A DNA stretch of 64,000 nt from G963662605 sp963662605 (GTDB taxonomy: Bacteria > Bacteroidota > Ignavibacteria > Ignavibacteriales > Ignavibacteriaceae), in NCBI GenBank assembly GCA_963662605.1, contig OY759785.1, positions 3,286,001 to 3,350,000 of the forward strand, read 5' to 3'. A model generated the notes under the pieces. The model was not told the origin of the DNA, did no database searches, and worked only from the letters and a program-made list of their open reading frames with translations. Below, one piece after another: positions 8,363 to 17,050 of this stretch (its first letter is position 1; each line of letters begins with the position of its first letter). A program made the translations under genes and the position numbers.

Positions 8363-10561
8363 TTAATGAATAATGACAAATTTACCTTTGGCGACTTTGC
8401 CCGTAGCGGCATCTTGCACAGTAAAGAAGTAAACACCCGAGGCTATCATTTGATGATTTCTTGAAATCTGATACCACTCTTCTGAAAATTCATCAGCTTC
8501 ATGATGCAGTGTTTCAACTAATTGGCCACTAAATGAAAAAATCTTTATTGTACATTTCTTTGTCAAACCAAAAAATCCGATCTTATCTGTCGGATCGCCT
8601 TCGCCCGCGCTTGTTCCGGTAATAATTTTGCTGTAATTGTTCGTTACAACAACCGGATTAGGAACCACATAAACTTTATTCAATACTTTTACTGCTGGAG
8701 CTTGTGTTTCATGTTTTATAAAGTTCGAAAAGCCACTTCTGGCTCCTGTTGTATCAACTGACGAGACATAATAACAAACAGCGGTACCCTGATCACTCAT
8801 GTAATCGAATATCGTGTAAATCGAATCCTTAAAATATCTCGCATCCGCAATACCAACAGAATCCATCAATTCCCAAGGACCGAGCGGATCAAGCGAACGA
8901 TATACACGATAATGACTTAACGGGGCATTCAATTTAGGAGTAGTAAACGATTCGAGTTTATTATTCCATGTTATTTTATTTGTTGCAGCAATGGTATTTT
9001 CGATTTTGAATACCGGAGAAGGGAAAGGTATTTTAACCAATGGAGTACCGTATACTCCATGAACAGGGCTATTTTTCGGTTCAAATTGGGTAGTCAAATC
9101 ATCCTTTGCGCCATCATGTTTTAGTAATGGTGTACCGGTATACAACTCTATACAGCGATCTGCATTATCACGGATTGATACCGCTCTGGAATCAACGAAC
9201 CAAGGAAGCGGATTAGTTTGCAAGTAATTGCTGCCTATAGGAGCTGAAACATCACCGTAAGATAAAGCTTTAGTCCAGCTCGTTACAGGATGAACTATTG
9301 CGGTTTCAGTTGTATTTGTTGATCCGCCTATATCCGTATAAATACTATCACCAGCTACGCCTGGTCCGTATCCTACAACCTCAGCTACTGTGAAATGCGC
9401 AGTTTCGCCGGGTGCCAATACATATGGACCGTATCCGTAACCGTGCACTACCGGCTGGCTCCAACCGTTCTTGTAGTTCGGTTTTACTCGGCCAAGCCAA
9501 TAGCTCCCTAAGATAGTCGAATCACCGCCCGTAGCTGGACCGGTTTTTCTTGCTGCCAAATCAATCCAAGGTTGAACTTTTGATTCATCGCAGTTGCCGT
9601 TTTCATAACGCAGCAAATACGGCTGTTTCATCTTATTATTCGTATCCCATACATACTTTGCATGATCTGTAGTTACGGTCAAATTTGTTTTATCCTTCGT
9701 AGTTAGATGGTCATAATCATAATGAAGCATCATAACACCAACCGCCTGAGGAGAATTTAAACCGCCTCGATCACCGGCTTGTGACCATGAATTAAATAAT
9801 GAGGCTATCGTATCCGGTTTGCCATCCCAGTCATGATTATATGACAAATAACGCTTGGTATCAAGTCTGGCGAAGCCATGATTTCTAAAATCCTTTTCAT
9901 ACCATCTATTGAATTTTCTGGTATATCCGAAGGATGAAGGAGCTAATGCATTGGAGAATGAGAAAAATGCATCTTTCAGCGTATCACCGGAAATATTGTT
10001 AAACTCGTACTCTAAAATGATGAAGTTATTATAACAAGGATAACTCCACGCCCTGCTTGTAAGGGTTATTTGAAAGTTTGTGTCAGCAGTACTCCATTTT
10101 GATACGATGATTTCTTCTGCTTCATCCGGATCGTATCCGGGATTTATAGAACCATCTGACAATAACGGGTAATTTTCAGTTCTTGTTATTGAAATCGGTT
10201 TGCTATATACATCTTCAATCTGTCTCGACTGCGCACTGGAACTTGATAAGGCTCCGCAGAATGAGAAAAGTCGTCTTGTTCCTTTTGTTACCGCCATCCA
10301 AACTCCACCACCGAGTGAGTTGTGTTGTCCGGGATATTCAACTCGATCTATTGTCATGTGTGAATTCGGCGGCCATTCCATTGAGGGCGGAATACCATTC
10401 GGAATTCCATTCTGCCCACCATCCATTGCTCTGCCGATTTCTCCGGTATTATAGATCGTTTCATGCAGCATACTCCTGCTGTGAACTTCATAAGCACGCT
10501 TCTGAGCAAACGACATGGTCGTTAAAATGCTTATGAGTAGGATTAATTTCAATATTTTCAT
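8363..10561 (-). CDS. T9SS-sorted secreted protein of the pectin cluster, function unknown
   Basis: The preferred start is ATG 10561 (MKILKLIL), giving 732 residues with a signal peptide ending MSFAQ. An upstream extension would overlap the TonB receptor gene. I recognise no enzyme family in residues 20-600. A fibronectin-like segment (about 560-640, HYRVYRSLDPLGPWELMDS) precedes a typical T9SS C-terminal sorting domain (VPNPVVV, IKIFSFSGQLVETL, SGVYFFTVQD). It is encoded between the TonB receptor and the PorV-like gene, the position SusD takes in classical Bacteroidota loci. An extracellular glycan-binding role is a reasonable inference but not shown. Confidence 0.75.
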   Translation of the reverse strand: MKILKLILLISILTTMSFAQKRAYEVHSRSMLHETIYNTGEIGRAMDGGQNGIPNGIPPSMEWPPNSHMTIDRVEYPGQHNSLGGGVWMAVTKGTRRLFSFCGALSSSSAQSRQIEDVYSKPISITRTENYPLLSDGSINPGYDPDEAEEIIVSKWSTADTNFQITLTSRAWSYPCYNNFIILEYEFNNISGDTLKDAFFSFSNALAPSSFGYTRKFNRWYEKDFRNHGFARLDTKRYLSYNHDWDGKPDTIASLFNSWSQAGDRGGLNSPQAVGVMMLHYDYDHLTTKDKTNLTVTTDHAKYVWDTNNKMKQPYLLRYENGNCDESKVQPWIDLAARKTGPATGGDSTILGSYWLGRVKPNYKNGWSQPVVHGYGYGPYVLAPGETAHFTVAEVVGYGPGVAGDSIYTDIGGSTNTTETAIVHPVTSWTKALSYGDVSAPIGSNYLQTNPLPWFVDSRAVSIRDNADRCIELYTGTPLLKHDGAKDDLTTQFEPKNSPVHGVYGTPLVKIPFPSPVFKIENTIAATNKITWNNKLESFTTPKLNAPLSHYRVYRSLDPLGPWELMDSVGIADARYFKDSIYTIFDYMSDQGTAVCYYVSSVDTTGARSGFSNFIKHETQAPAVKVLNKVYVVPNPVVVTNNYSKIITGTSAGEGDPTDKIGFFGLTKKCTIKIFSFSGQLVETLHHEADEFSEEWYQISRNHQMIASGVYFFTVQDAATGKVAKGKFVIIH

Positions 10562-10592
10562 ATTTGCATCCTCAATACTGTGCAATAAAATT

Positions 10593-13520
10593 TTATAGTT
10601 CAATTTGCACTCCAAAGTTAAATGATCGTGGAGTGTTTGAATACAGAATAGCAGTTTCATCAACCGCAAATGGAGTAATACGGTTTTCCCAGTTCCAATT
10701 CCGGATACCTTGCGCACCATCCAGACCATTCGTCTCATAATAATATTTCATATCATTAAGAGATCCGGCTGTTTGTTTCTTGAAAATAAGATTATAGTTC
10801 AGAATCTTACCATCAAACAAGTTAAATACTTCAAAGTAGAAGGTCATCGGAACACCTAAACCAGTGGGGACTTTTTTCGAGAATTTCATATTCATGTTAT
10901 ATTCCGCCGGAGTGCGTGCACCATTTTCAACTTTTGTGTTGAAGGTAGATGTATAAGGAAGTCCACTGCGGAGATATGAATTAGCTGATATGACGATATT
11001 GCTCAATGGATAAAAGTCATCAATGCCAAACGCAAAGTCATCTGCTGTAACATAAGAAAGATTTATGATAAGGTTGTGGGTTCTGTCGAAACCTAACAAA
11101 GCATCTCTGATAGGGATATTGCTAGTTGTGGTAACAACCGAACCATCTGCCTGTTGAACGAATACAGGATATGCATCGGAACCAGAAGAGCTTTTTCCGG
11201 TCGCGACACCATACTGATAATTGAACGAGCCCTGCAATGAACCTTTGCGCTTCGCTAAAGTTACGCGGAATCCCCGAACATCTGCATTATCGCGATTGAA
11301 ATAAGTTGTATAAGTAAAACTGTTCATAGACGTAAAATCAGCCTGCTCAATAAGGTTCTTCACATCCTTGTAATAGCCGCTGATATCAAGCGTAAAGCCT
11401 TCGCCTAAACCCTGCATAATACCAACGTCATAACTGTTGGTTGATTGAGGAAGCAATCCGGCGTTACCAAGAGTTGTCGGTCTGTTTGATCCCTGTTCTA
11501 CATATTTGTTGAAAAGATACTGGAAGGCCGGGCGCTGCATGAATTGTCCGTAGTTAGCATGAAATACAGTTGTTTCGGAAACCGGAAATGAAATACCGGC
11601 GCGGGGCTGCAATCTTGCCTGCAACGGGGCTTTCTTTCGATCTGCTGCAGTTTCACTAAATTTCTTTGTCGCGGAATCATATTTATAAGGTGTAAATTGA
11701 TCACCATAGATATATCCGCCCGAGTACCATGCGTCCCACCGCAAACCGAAATTTGCGATCATACCTTCGAATTCCATTTTATCCTGAACGTATAAACCCA
11801 GCTCAGCAGGTGAAACCTTATATTGTTGGCCGCTTGGTTTAGAGTTGAAGGATGAACTCTTTCCCGTAATATCCAATGAATAATAATTTAACTGCAAACC
11901 AGTGCTAAGCAAATGATATTTATTAACCTGGCTGGTGAATGAACCTTCCAATGAATATGTACGCGTATGCTCATTCCTGAAAGCGCTCTGAGGCGATGAA
12001 TAACCGTATTTATCAAAACTTACAACTGGCTCAATAAGCATATAACTGTAATTGATAACAGAGTTTGGGAACACTAAAGAATCCGGAAGTGATTCCGGTG
12101 CAATTGGAGATCCTACTCTTTTATACGTTGACAATGTATTGAATTTGATTTCATAATACGTTGCCTGGCTCAATGCCTTTGAGTAACGAACACCAAGCTG
12201 TACGTTTTCCTGACGTTGATAATTTACAGGTAAAACACGATTGAAGACCACATCATAAAATCCGAGGCTGGATGTAAAGCTCGGGAAATTGATATCGTAT
12301 TGCAATCCGTAAGCACCGACAAAACGAAGAGAAGAACCTTTTTCCAGATCAAAGACGACATTACCCATCAACTGACGTTCTGTTTCAGGTTGGTCGGTAG
12401 GAAGAACAGGCCATTCAACTTTTGAGCGATAAGCTAAAAACAAACGTGATTTGTCGCCCAATGGACCACCGGCAGTAGCTTCTACCTGATAATCCATATC
12501 CGTTCCATACTTCATACCTAAATCTTTGTGCATCTGTTTCCACAATGCTTTTGCGGCTGCTAACTTTGTTGCATTCGGAGCACCGCTAATGCTGTCCGAT
12601 CCAAACAAGTTACTCAGACCGAACTGGGTATAATAAGCAGTGTTATCTGTTCCAATACCATCGTACCAAACAGATTCAGTTGCAGAATTTGTTAACAGAC
12701 TGAATGTTGGATTCGCATTCACATCGTACAAACTTGGGCCAAAATGTTTTTTACCCGGAAGTCTGCCGCGAAATTCACCGGTGGAGCGCCATTTATCGGA
12801 TTTACCTTCTTTCATGGTAATATTAACAACGCCTGATTGGGCATTTCCATATTGCGCACCGAAACCGCTGGTCACAACCTCAACTTCTTCAACTGCGCTC
12901 ATGATAGGCATAAAAGCCGATCCGTTATCCAGTGGATTGGTAAGTCCCATTCCCTGCAACGTGTACAACTCTTCACCTTCACGACCGCCGCGAAAGTGTC
13001 CGTCTGTAACATCTGCCGCGAGACCGATAACGTCGCTGACATCTCGCATACCGGCAAGACCCTGTACATCATCCGAGCGGATGATCATACTGGTTGATGT
13101 TTTTTCTTTTTCAACATCCGGTCTTTTTGCCTGAATAACCACAGCCGATTGTTCATACATCGTTGTGGCTATTTCAAAATCAACAACCGTTGTTCTGTTT
13201 GAGTTAATTATAACGTCTTCCTGAATAACCGCGCGGTAACCGATCATACTGGCTTGCACTTTGTATTTACCGGGAGGTATATTCAGCACAAAAAACGATC
13301 CGTCATCCGTGGTTGTCGCGCCCATCTTAGTACCAATAATGGTAACGTTACAACCCATGAGTACTTCTTTTGATTTGGCATCTTTCACAACACCGGAAAG
13401 TTTTCCGACCGTCTGTGAAAAAAGCATACCGCTGCCGAAGAAAAGGAACAGGCAGAGTAGGAATAAGTGTCTTAATCCCTTTAACGGAACTCCGACGGAA
13501 GAAGATATCCGACTTATCAT
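10593..13520 (-). CDS. TonB-dependent receptor with N-terminal carboxypeptidase-regulatory-like domain
   Basis: This 975-residue outer-membrane transporter has a signal peptide ending LFSQ and a CarboxypepD_reg-like beta-sandwich (about 40-125; KLSGVVKDAKSKEVL, IPPGKYKVQASMIGYR). A plug domain follows (about 140-235; VVTSGFGAQYGNAQSGVVNI), then a 22-strand-type barrel to the C-terminus. A strong ribosome site (AAGGAG) precedes ATG 13520. Such receptors take up oligosaccharides with TonB energy. Its position in a pectin cluster suggests oligogalacturonides, but the sequence does not prove this. No SusD follows. Confidence 0.9.
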   Translation of the reverse strand: MISRISSSVGVPLKGLRHLFLLCLFLFFGSGMLFSQTVGKLSGVVKDAKSKEVLMGCNVTIIGTKMGATTTDDGSFFVLNIPPGKYKVQASMIGYRAVIQEDVIINSNRTTVVDFEIATTMYEQSAVVIQAKRPDVEKEKTSTSMIIRSDDVQGLAGMRDVSDVIGLAADVTDGHFRGGREGEELYTLQGMGLTNPLDNGSAFMPIMSAVEEVEVVTSGFGAQYGNAQSGVVNITMKEGKSDKWRSTGEFRGRLPGKKHFGPSLYDVNANPTFSLLTNSATESVWYDGIGTDNTAYYTQFGLSNLFGSDSISGAPNATKLAAAKALWKQMHKDLGMKYGTDMDYQVEATAGGPLGDKSRLFLAYRSKVEWPVLPTDQPETERQLMGNVVFDLEKGSSLRFVGAYGLQYDINFPSFTSSLGFYDVVFNRVLPVNYQRQENVQLGVRYSKALSQATYYEIKFNTLSTYKRVGSPIAPESLPDSLVFPNSVINYSYMLIEPVVSFDKYGYSSPQSAFRNEHTRTYSLEGSFTSQVNKYHLLSTGLQLNYYSLDITGKSSSFNSKPSGQQYKVSPAELGLYVQDKMEFEGMIANFGLRWDAWYSGGYIYGDQFTPYKYDSATKKFSETAADRKKAPLQARLQPRAGISFPVSETTVFHANYGQFMQRPAFQYLFNKYVEQGSNRPTTLGNAGLLPQSTNSYDVGIMQGLGEGFTLDISGYYKDVKNLIEQADFTSMNSFTYTTYFNRDNADVRGFRVTLAKRKGSLQGSFNYQYGVATGKSSSGSDAYPVFVQQADGSVVTTTSNIPIRDALLGFDRTHNLIINLSYVTADDFAFGIDDFYPLSNIVISANSYLRSGLPYTSTFNTKVENGARTPAEYNMNMKFSKKVPTGLGVPMTFYFEVFNLFDGKILNYNLIFKKQTAGSLNDMKYYYETNGLDGAQGIRNWNWENRITPFAVDETAILYSNTPRSFNFGVQIEL

Positions 13521-13696
13521 TTAGGCTCCTTGTTTGATTATATCTTCACTTTATTAAATTCACTTTAAGTGTTACTACTGCTTAAAGTCCAGGAAGTGAT
13601 GTTCTTTGGTGCGTTAACTTCCTGCTGAGATTACGTAAATAAATATTAGCGTTGATTAAAGTTAGTACAATTTACTATTATGTTGCAAATTAATTT

Positions 13697-13711
13697 GTGT
13701 ACATAGTACAC
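13697..13711. promoter_or_regulatory. 15-bp palindrome between uxaC and TonB receptor genes
   Basis: GTGTAC and GTACAC flank a 3-bp centre, in the 199-bp gap between uxaC and the TonB receptor. It could be a regulator site for the receptor promoter or a weak hairpin after uxaC. No U-tract follows on the minus strand, so an operator is somewhat more likely. Confidence 0.3.
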
Positions 13712-13719
13712 TTTTTATC

Positions 13720-15123
13720 TCAGAACCCGAAATAGTTTTTCGCGTTATAGAAACAAATGTTTTCAATTAAAGGTACGATAATTGCATCATCATCCGGCAA
13801 TAATCCTTTTTCAATATCGTCACCGACGATCTGGCACAACAGGCGGCGGAAATACTCATGCCGCGGATAAGACAGAAAACTTCTCGAATCGGTCAACATT
13901 CCGACAAAACGACTGAGGAGTCCAAGTACGGACAATGCGTTAATTTGCTTTTCCATGCCGTCTTTCTGATCCAAAAACCACCATCCGCTGCCGAATTGAA
14001 TTTTTCCGGGAACTCCGCCCTGGAAACAGCCCATGAGAGTTACCAGCAGCTCGTTATCTCTCGGATTCAGATTATATAAAATAGTTTTCGCGAGTTGATC
14101 TGTTGTATCCAATGAATCTAATAATTTCGCGAGCGGCTTGGCGACTTCGAAATCACCAATTGCATCATAGCCGGTATCAGGGCCAAGTGTTCTAAACCTT
14201 CTTGAGTTATTGTTGCGCAAAGCACCAAGGTGAAATTGCTGTACCCAGTTTTTTTCATGATCCATGACGGCAAATTCGTATAACATTACCGACTTGAACT
14301 TCAGTACTTCCTCAGCTGTGAGGGATTTTTTCGCGAGAATTTTCTGAAATATATTTTCGATTTCTGATTTTGTATAATTCTCAGCATAGGCGGTCTCTAT
14401 TCCGTGATCGGATACCGAACAGCCGTTTTGCGCAAAAAAATCGTGACGCTGTTTAATCGCGTCAATGTATGTTGTAAAATCTTTTACCGCTATACCCGAT
14501 ACAGTTTGCAGTTTCTCAAGCCAGGGATAAAATGCTTCGGGGGCATCAACCATCATGCCTTTATCAGGACGGAAAGCCGGCAAAACCTGAATTTCAAATC
14601 CATCCGCCTTTAGTTTTTGATGGTATTCAAGGCTGTCTACCGGGTCATCAGTTGTGCAGACAGCGTGAAGTTTAAACTGACGAAGTAATCCCTTAGTGGA
14701 GAACTCGTCTTTTTTCAATTGTTCATTGGCGCGATTCCAGACTTCTTCAGCAGTATCGCCATTTAAAAGAATTCCCTCGATACCGAAAGGACGTCTTAAT
14801 TCCAAATGAGTCCAGTGATACAAGGGATTGCGTAATGTGTAAGGAACTGTTTCTGCCCATGCCTGAAATTTTTCCCTGTCTGATTTATTGCCGGTGCAAT
14901 ATGCTTCATCAACACCGTTTGAACGCATCGCCCGCCATTTGTAGTGGTCGCCGTATAGCCAAATCTGAGATATGTTATCAAACTTTTTATTATTGGCGAT
15001 ATCTTCAATGGGGAGATGGCAGTGATAATCAATTATGGGAAGGTTTTCGGCGTGGTCGTGATATAATCTTTGGGCGGTTTTGTTTTGCAGTAAAAAATCA
15101 GCCGTTAAAAATTTTGAGGACAT
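13720..15123 (-). CDS. uxaC: Glucuronate/galacturonate isomerase (UxaC)
   Basis: The 467-residue cytoplasmic protein has the expected UxaC length (about 470). It is an amidohydrolase-fold uronate isomerase converting D-galacturonate to tagaturonate and D-glucuronate to fructuronate. Seen are the N-terminal metal site YHCHLP, the WLYGDHYKWRAMR segment, and the C-terminal GWWFLDQ and MLTDSRSFLSYPRHEYFRR blocks. It sits after the transporter gene and before the TonB receptor. UxaB and UxaA, which would complete the route to KDG, are not in the window. Confidence 0.95.
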   Translation of the reverse strand: MSSKFLTADFLLQNKTAQRLYHDHAENLPIIDYHCHLPIEDIANNKKFDNISQIWLYGDHYKWRAMRSNGVDEAYCTGNKSDREKFQAWAETVPYTLRNPLYHWTHLELRRPFGIEGILLNGDTAEEVWNRANEQLKKDEFSTKGLLRQFKLHAVCTTDDPVDSLEYHQKLKADGFEIQVLPAFRPDKGMMVDAPEAFYPWLEKLQTVSGIAVKDFTTYIDAIKQRHDFFAQNGCSVSDHGIETAYAENYTKSEIENIFQKILAKKSLTAEEVLKFKSVMLYEFAVMDHEKNWVQQFHLGALRNNNSRRFRTLGPDTGYDAIGDFEVAKPLAKLLDSLDTTDQLAKTILYNLNPRDNELLVTLMGCFQGGVPGKIQFGSGWWFLDQKDGMEKQINALSVLGLLSRFVGMLTDSRSFLSYPRHEYFRRLLCQIVGDDIEKGLLPDDDAIIVPLIENICFYNAKNYFGF

Positions 15124-15165
15124 AAGAACACCTGTACATAAATTGAACGAAATGGGAGAGAATAA

Positions 15166-15198
15166 AACCGCAATAGGGATAGTATATATCCCTATTGC
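15166..15198 (-). terminator. Hairpin between exuT-like and uxaC genes
   Basis: A 12-bp stem (15170-15181 with 15187-15198) with a 5-nt loop is followed on the minus strand by UUUU. It could act as a partial terminator downstream of the transporter gene and lower uxaC expression relative to it, or stabilise the upstream message. Confidence 0.55.
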
Positions 15199-15217
15199 AA
15201 AAATAAAAACTATCTTT

Positions 15218-16543
15218 TTATATTTTAACCTGCTTCATCTTCGGAGCGAGAGTATTAAGGATTACCCAAGCCAAGAGATACGCCGACCCACAGATGAAAA
15301 ACATTATATAGTAACCGGTATGAAGATTACCCTGTGCTTTGTAAAAATCCAACAAAGCGCCGGCAGCTTTCGCGATTCCGATACCGCCAACTGCACCTGC
15401 CATACCGCCGATTCCGGTAATTGAAGCAACTGCCTTTTTCGGGAACATATCCGAAGCCGTTGTAAATAAATTTGCGGACCATGCCTGGTGGCCTGAAGCC
15501 GCCAAACCGATAATCAGAACGGCAAACCAATAGCTATAGGCACCAAGCGCCTGAGCAGAAACTACAGGAACAGCACAGAGAGCAAAAATCAGCAACGAAG
15601 TAGTTCTTGCTTTGAATACCGACCAGCCCATATTAATGAGTTTACCGGATAACCAGCCGCCGCCGATGCTTCCTACGGTGGTCATGCAGTATACAACTGC
15701 GATAGGAAACATAATTGATGTTCCTTTCATACCGTATTCTTTACCAAGAAAATCAGGCAGCCAAAATAGATAAAACCACCAGATCGGATCTGTCAACCCT
15801 TTAGCGATAACATAGCCCCAGGTTTGTCTGAATGTTAAAAGTTTAAACCAGCCGACTTTTTCAACTTCTTCATCGGAGACCGGTGCTTTTTCTTCAACAT
15901 CACTGTTGATGTACTCAAGTTCAAGAGCTGATAATTTTTTATGTTTCTTTGGAACTTCATATATGGCAAACCAGAAAAACAACCAAAGCAAACCAATTGC
16001 ACCGGTAATAATGAATGCCCATTGCCATCCCCAGTTCAATGCGATTAAAGGCACTGTTAAAGGAGCAACAATTGCACCGATATTTGATCCGGAATTGAAA
16101 AGTCCCGTTGCAAGTGCGCGTTCTTTTTTAGGGAACCACTCAGCAACTGTTTTTATCGCGGCAGGAAAGTTTCCGGCTTCGCTAACGCCTAAAGCACCAC
16201 GTGCAACCATGAAGCCTGTAGTGCCTGTTGCCAGCGCATGTCCGATAGCAGCAAAGCTCCAAACCGTTAATGACACTGCATAACCAAGTTTGGTACCGAT
16301 TTTATCAATAATTCTTCCTACGCCTATCATACCAATCGCGTAAGAGATTTGAAAGACTACGACAACATTAGCATAATCAGTCTCAGTCCAATTGAATATT
16401 TTCTCCAAGTAATCGTGCTTAAGAAGGCTTATTACCTGCCTGTCAAGGTAGTTAATAGTTGTTGCAAAAAATACTAAAGATAGAATTACCCAACGGTAAT
16501 TACCTGCTTTTTCTTTTATTGCGGAATTTGTCGCTGCGCTCAA
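15218..16543 (-). CDS. exuT: MFS hexuronate transporter, ExuT-like
   Basis: The 441-residue protein has about 12 membrane segments and the ACS (anion:cation symporter) MFS signature of hexuronate and phthalate permeases. This includes INYLDRQVISLL in TM1, the GRIIDKIGTKLGY loop and ALGVSEAGNFPAAIKTVAEWFPKKERALATG. It would bring galacturonate or glucuronate from periplasm to cytoplasm. The start is a TTG codon at 16543; no in-frame ATG is nearby. It is the first gene of the cluster, about 290 bp downstream of a promoter- and operator-like region. The substrate is supported by adjacent uxaC. Confidence 0.88.
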   Translation of the reverse strand: MSAATNSAIKEKAGNYRWVILSLVFFATTINYLDRQVISLLKHDYLEKIFNWTETDYANVVVVFQISYAIGMIGVGRIIDKIGTKLGYAVSLTVWSFAAIGHALATGTTGFMVARGALGVSEAGNFPAAIKTVAEWFPKKERALATGLFNSGSNIGAIVAPLTVPLIALNWGWQWAFIITGAIGLLWLFFWFAIYEVPKKHKKLSALELEYINSDVEEKAPVSDEEVEKVGWFKLLTFRQTWGYVIAKGLTDPIWWFYLFWLPDFLGKEYGMKGTSIMFPIAVVYCMTTVGSIGGGWLSGKLINMGWSVFKARTTSLLIFALCAVPVVSAQALGAYSYWFAVLIIGLAASGHQAWSANLFTTASDMFPKKAVASITGIGGMAGAVGGIGIAKAAGALLDFYKAQGNLHTGYYIMFFICGSAYLLAWVILNTLAPKMKQVKI

Positions 16544-16814
16544 ATTGTGTCTCTTTCTTCTTTAGTTGAACGAAATTAAGTAACTAATTTGCCCTCAAAT
16601 AACAAGTAATAATAGCAAAAATTTCGGTAAATCTATTTTTAAAATTAACTTTTTGGCATTGCTTCGCCGCGTGAACCACAAGGAGCAATCCACCGGTTAC
16701 AATCTTTATATATGCAGTTGGCGACTCAAATAGTGCGTTTATTTTATTATGTCCGGTCGGGATAAAAACTAAATCATAGTTAAACGGACGGTGCAGCGTT
16801 CGCACGCTGTTTAC

Positions 16815-16826
16815 TTAAACGTTTAA
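16815..16826. promoter_or_regulatory. LacI-type operator TTAAACGTTTAA
   Basis: This is a perfect 12-bp palindrome with the central CG dyad characteristic of LacI/PurR/CcpA-family operators. It lies just downstream of the predicted -10 of the cluster promoter, where a bound repressor would block transcription. The presumed regulator is the LacI-family gene at 1-518, at the far end of the same cluster. Binding is inferred. Confidence 0.6.
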
Positions 16827-16838
16827 TTAAACGCTAAC

Positions 16839-16868
16839 TAATATCGAGAGAATTTACCAATTTGTCAA
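16839..16868 (-). promoter_or_regulatory. Putative promoter of the exuT-uxaC-TonB cluster
   Basis: On the minus strand a consensus TTGACA (16868-16863) is followed after 18 bp by ATATTA (16844-16839). A start point would fall near 16832, directly before the operator palindrome. The leader to the ExuT-like start would then be about 290 nt. A Bacteroidota-specific -7 element is not obvious. Confidence 0.45.
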
Positions 16869-17050
16869 GAAAAATCTTGTCAATTATTCAACAATGCGGC
16901 AAGCTGAGGAATATAGGGGTTTAGTGGCATTTTTTGCGGTTTAATTACCAAAATACAAGGGTTTTAATACCGCTACAGTTAACCGAAAAGAAAGTGACAT
17001 TTGAGAGGTTTTTTTAAGCAACTAAATTAAGTAATAACTGTCATTTAACT

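Larger units (their letters stand above)
16544..17050. other. 507-bp regulatory gap upstream of the pectin/hexuronate cluster
   Basis: No convincing gene is present; a 73-codon minus-strand frame here has no recognisable features. The gap carries the putative promoter (16839-16868), the LacI-type palindrome (16815-16826) and a small hairpin (about 16794-16809) that would lie early in the long leader RNA. Confidence 0.6.

Noticed and set aside
10562..10738. Earlier start for the T9SS protein at 10738
   Set aside because: It overlaps the TonB receptor gene by about 145 bp and puts the signal peptide inside the protein.
16584..16805. 73-codon minus-strand frame upstream of exuT
   Set aside because: It lies within the promoter/leader gap and has no conserved features.
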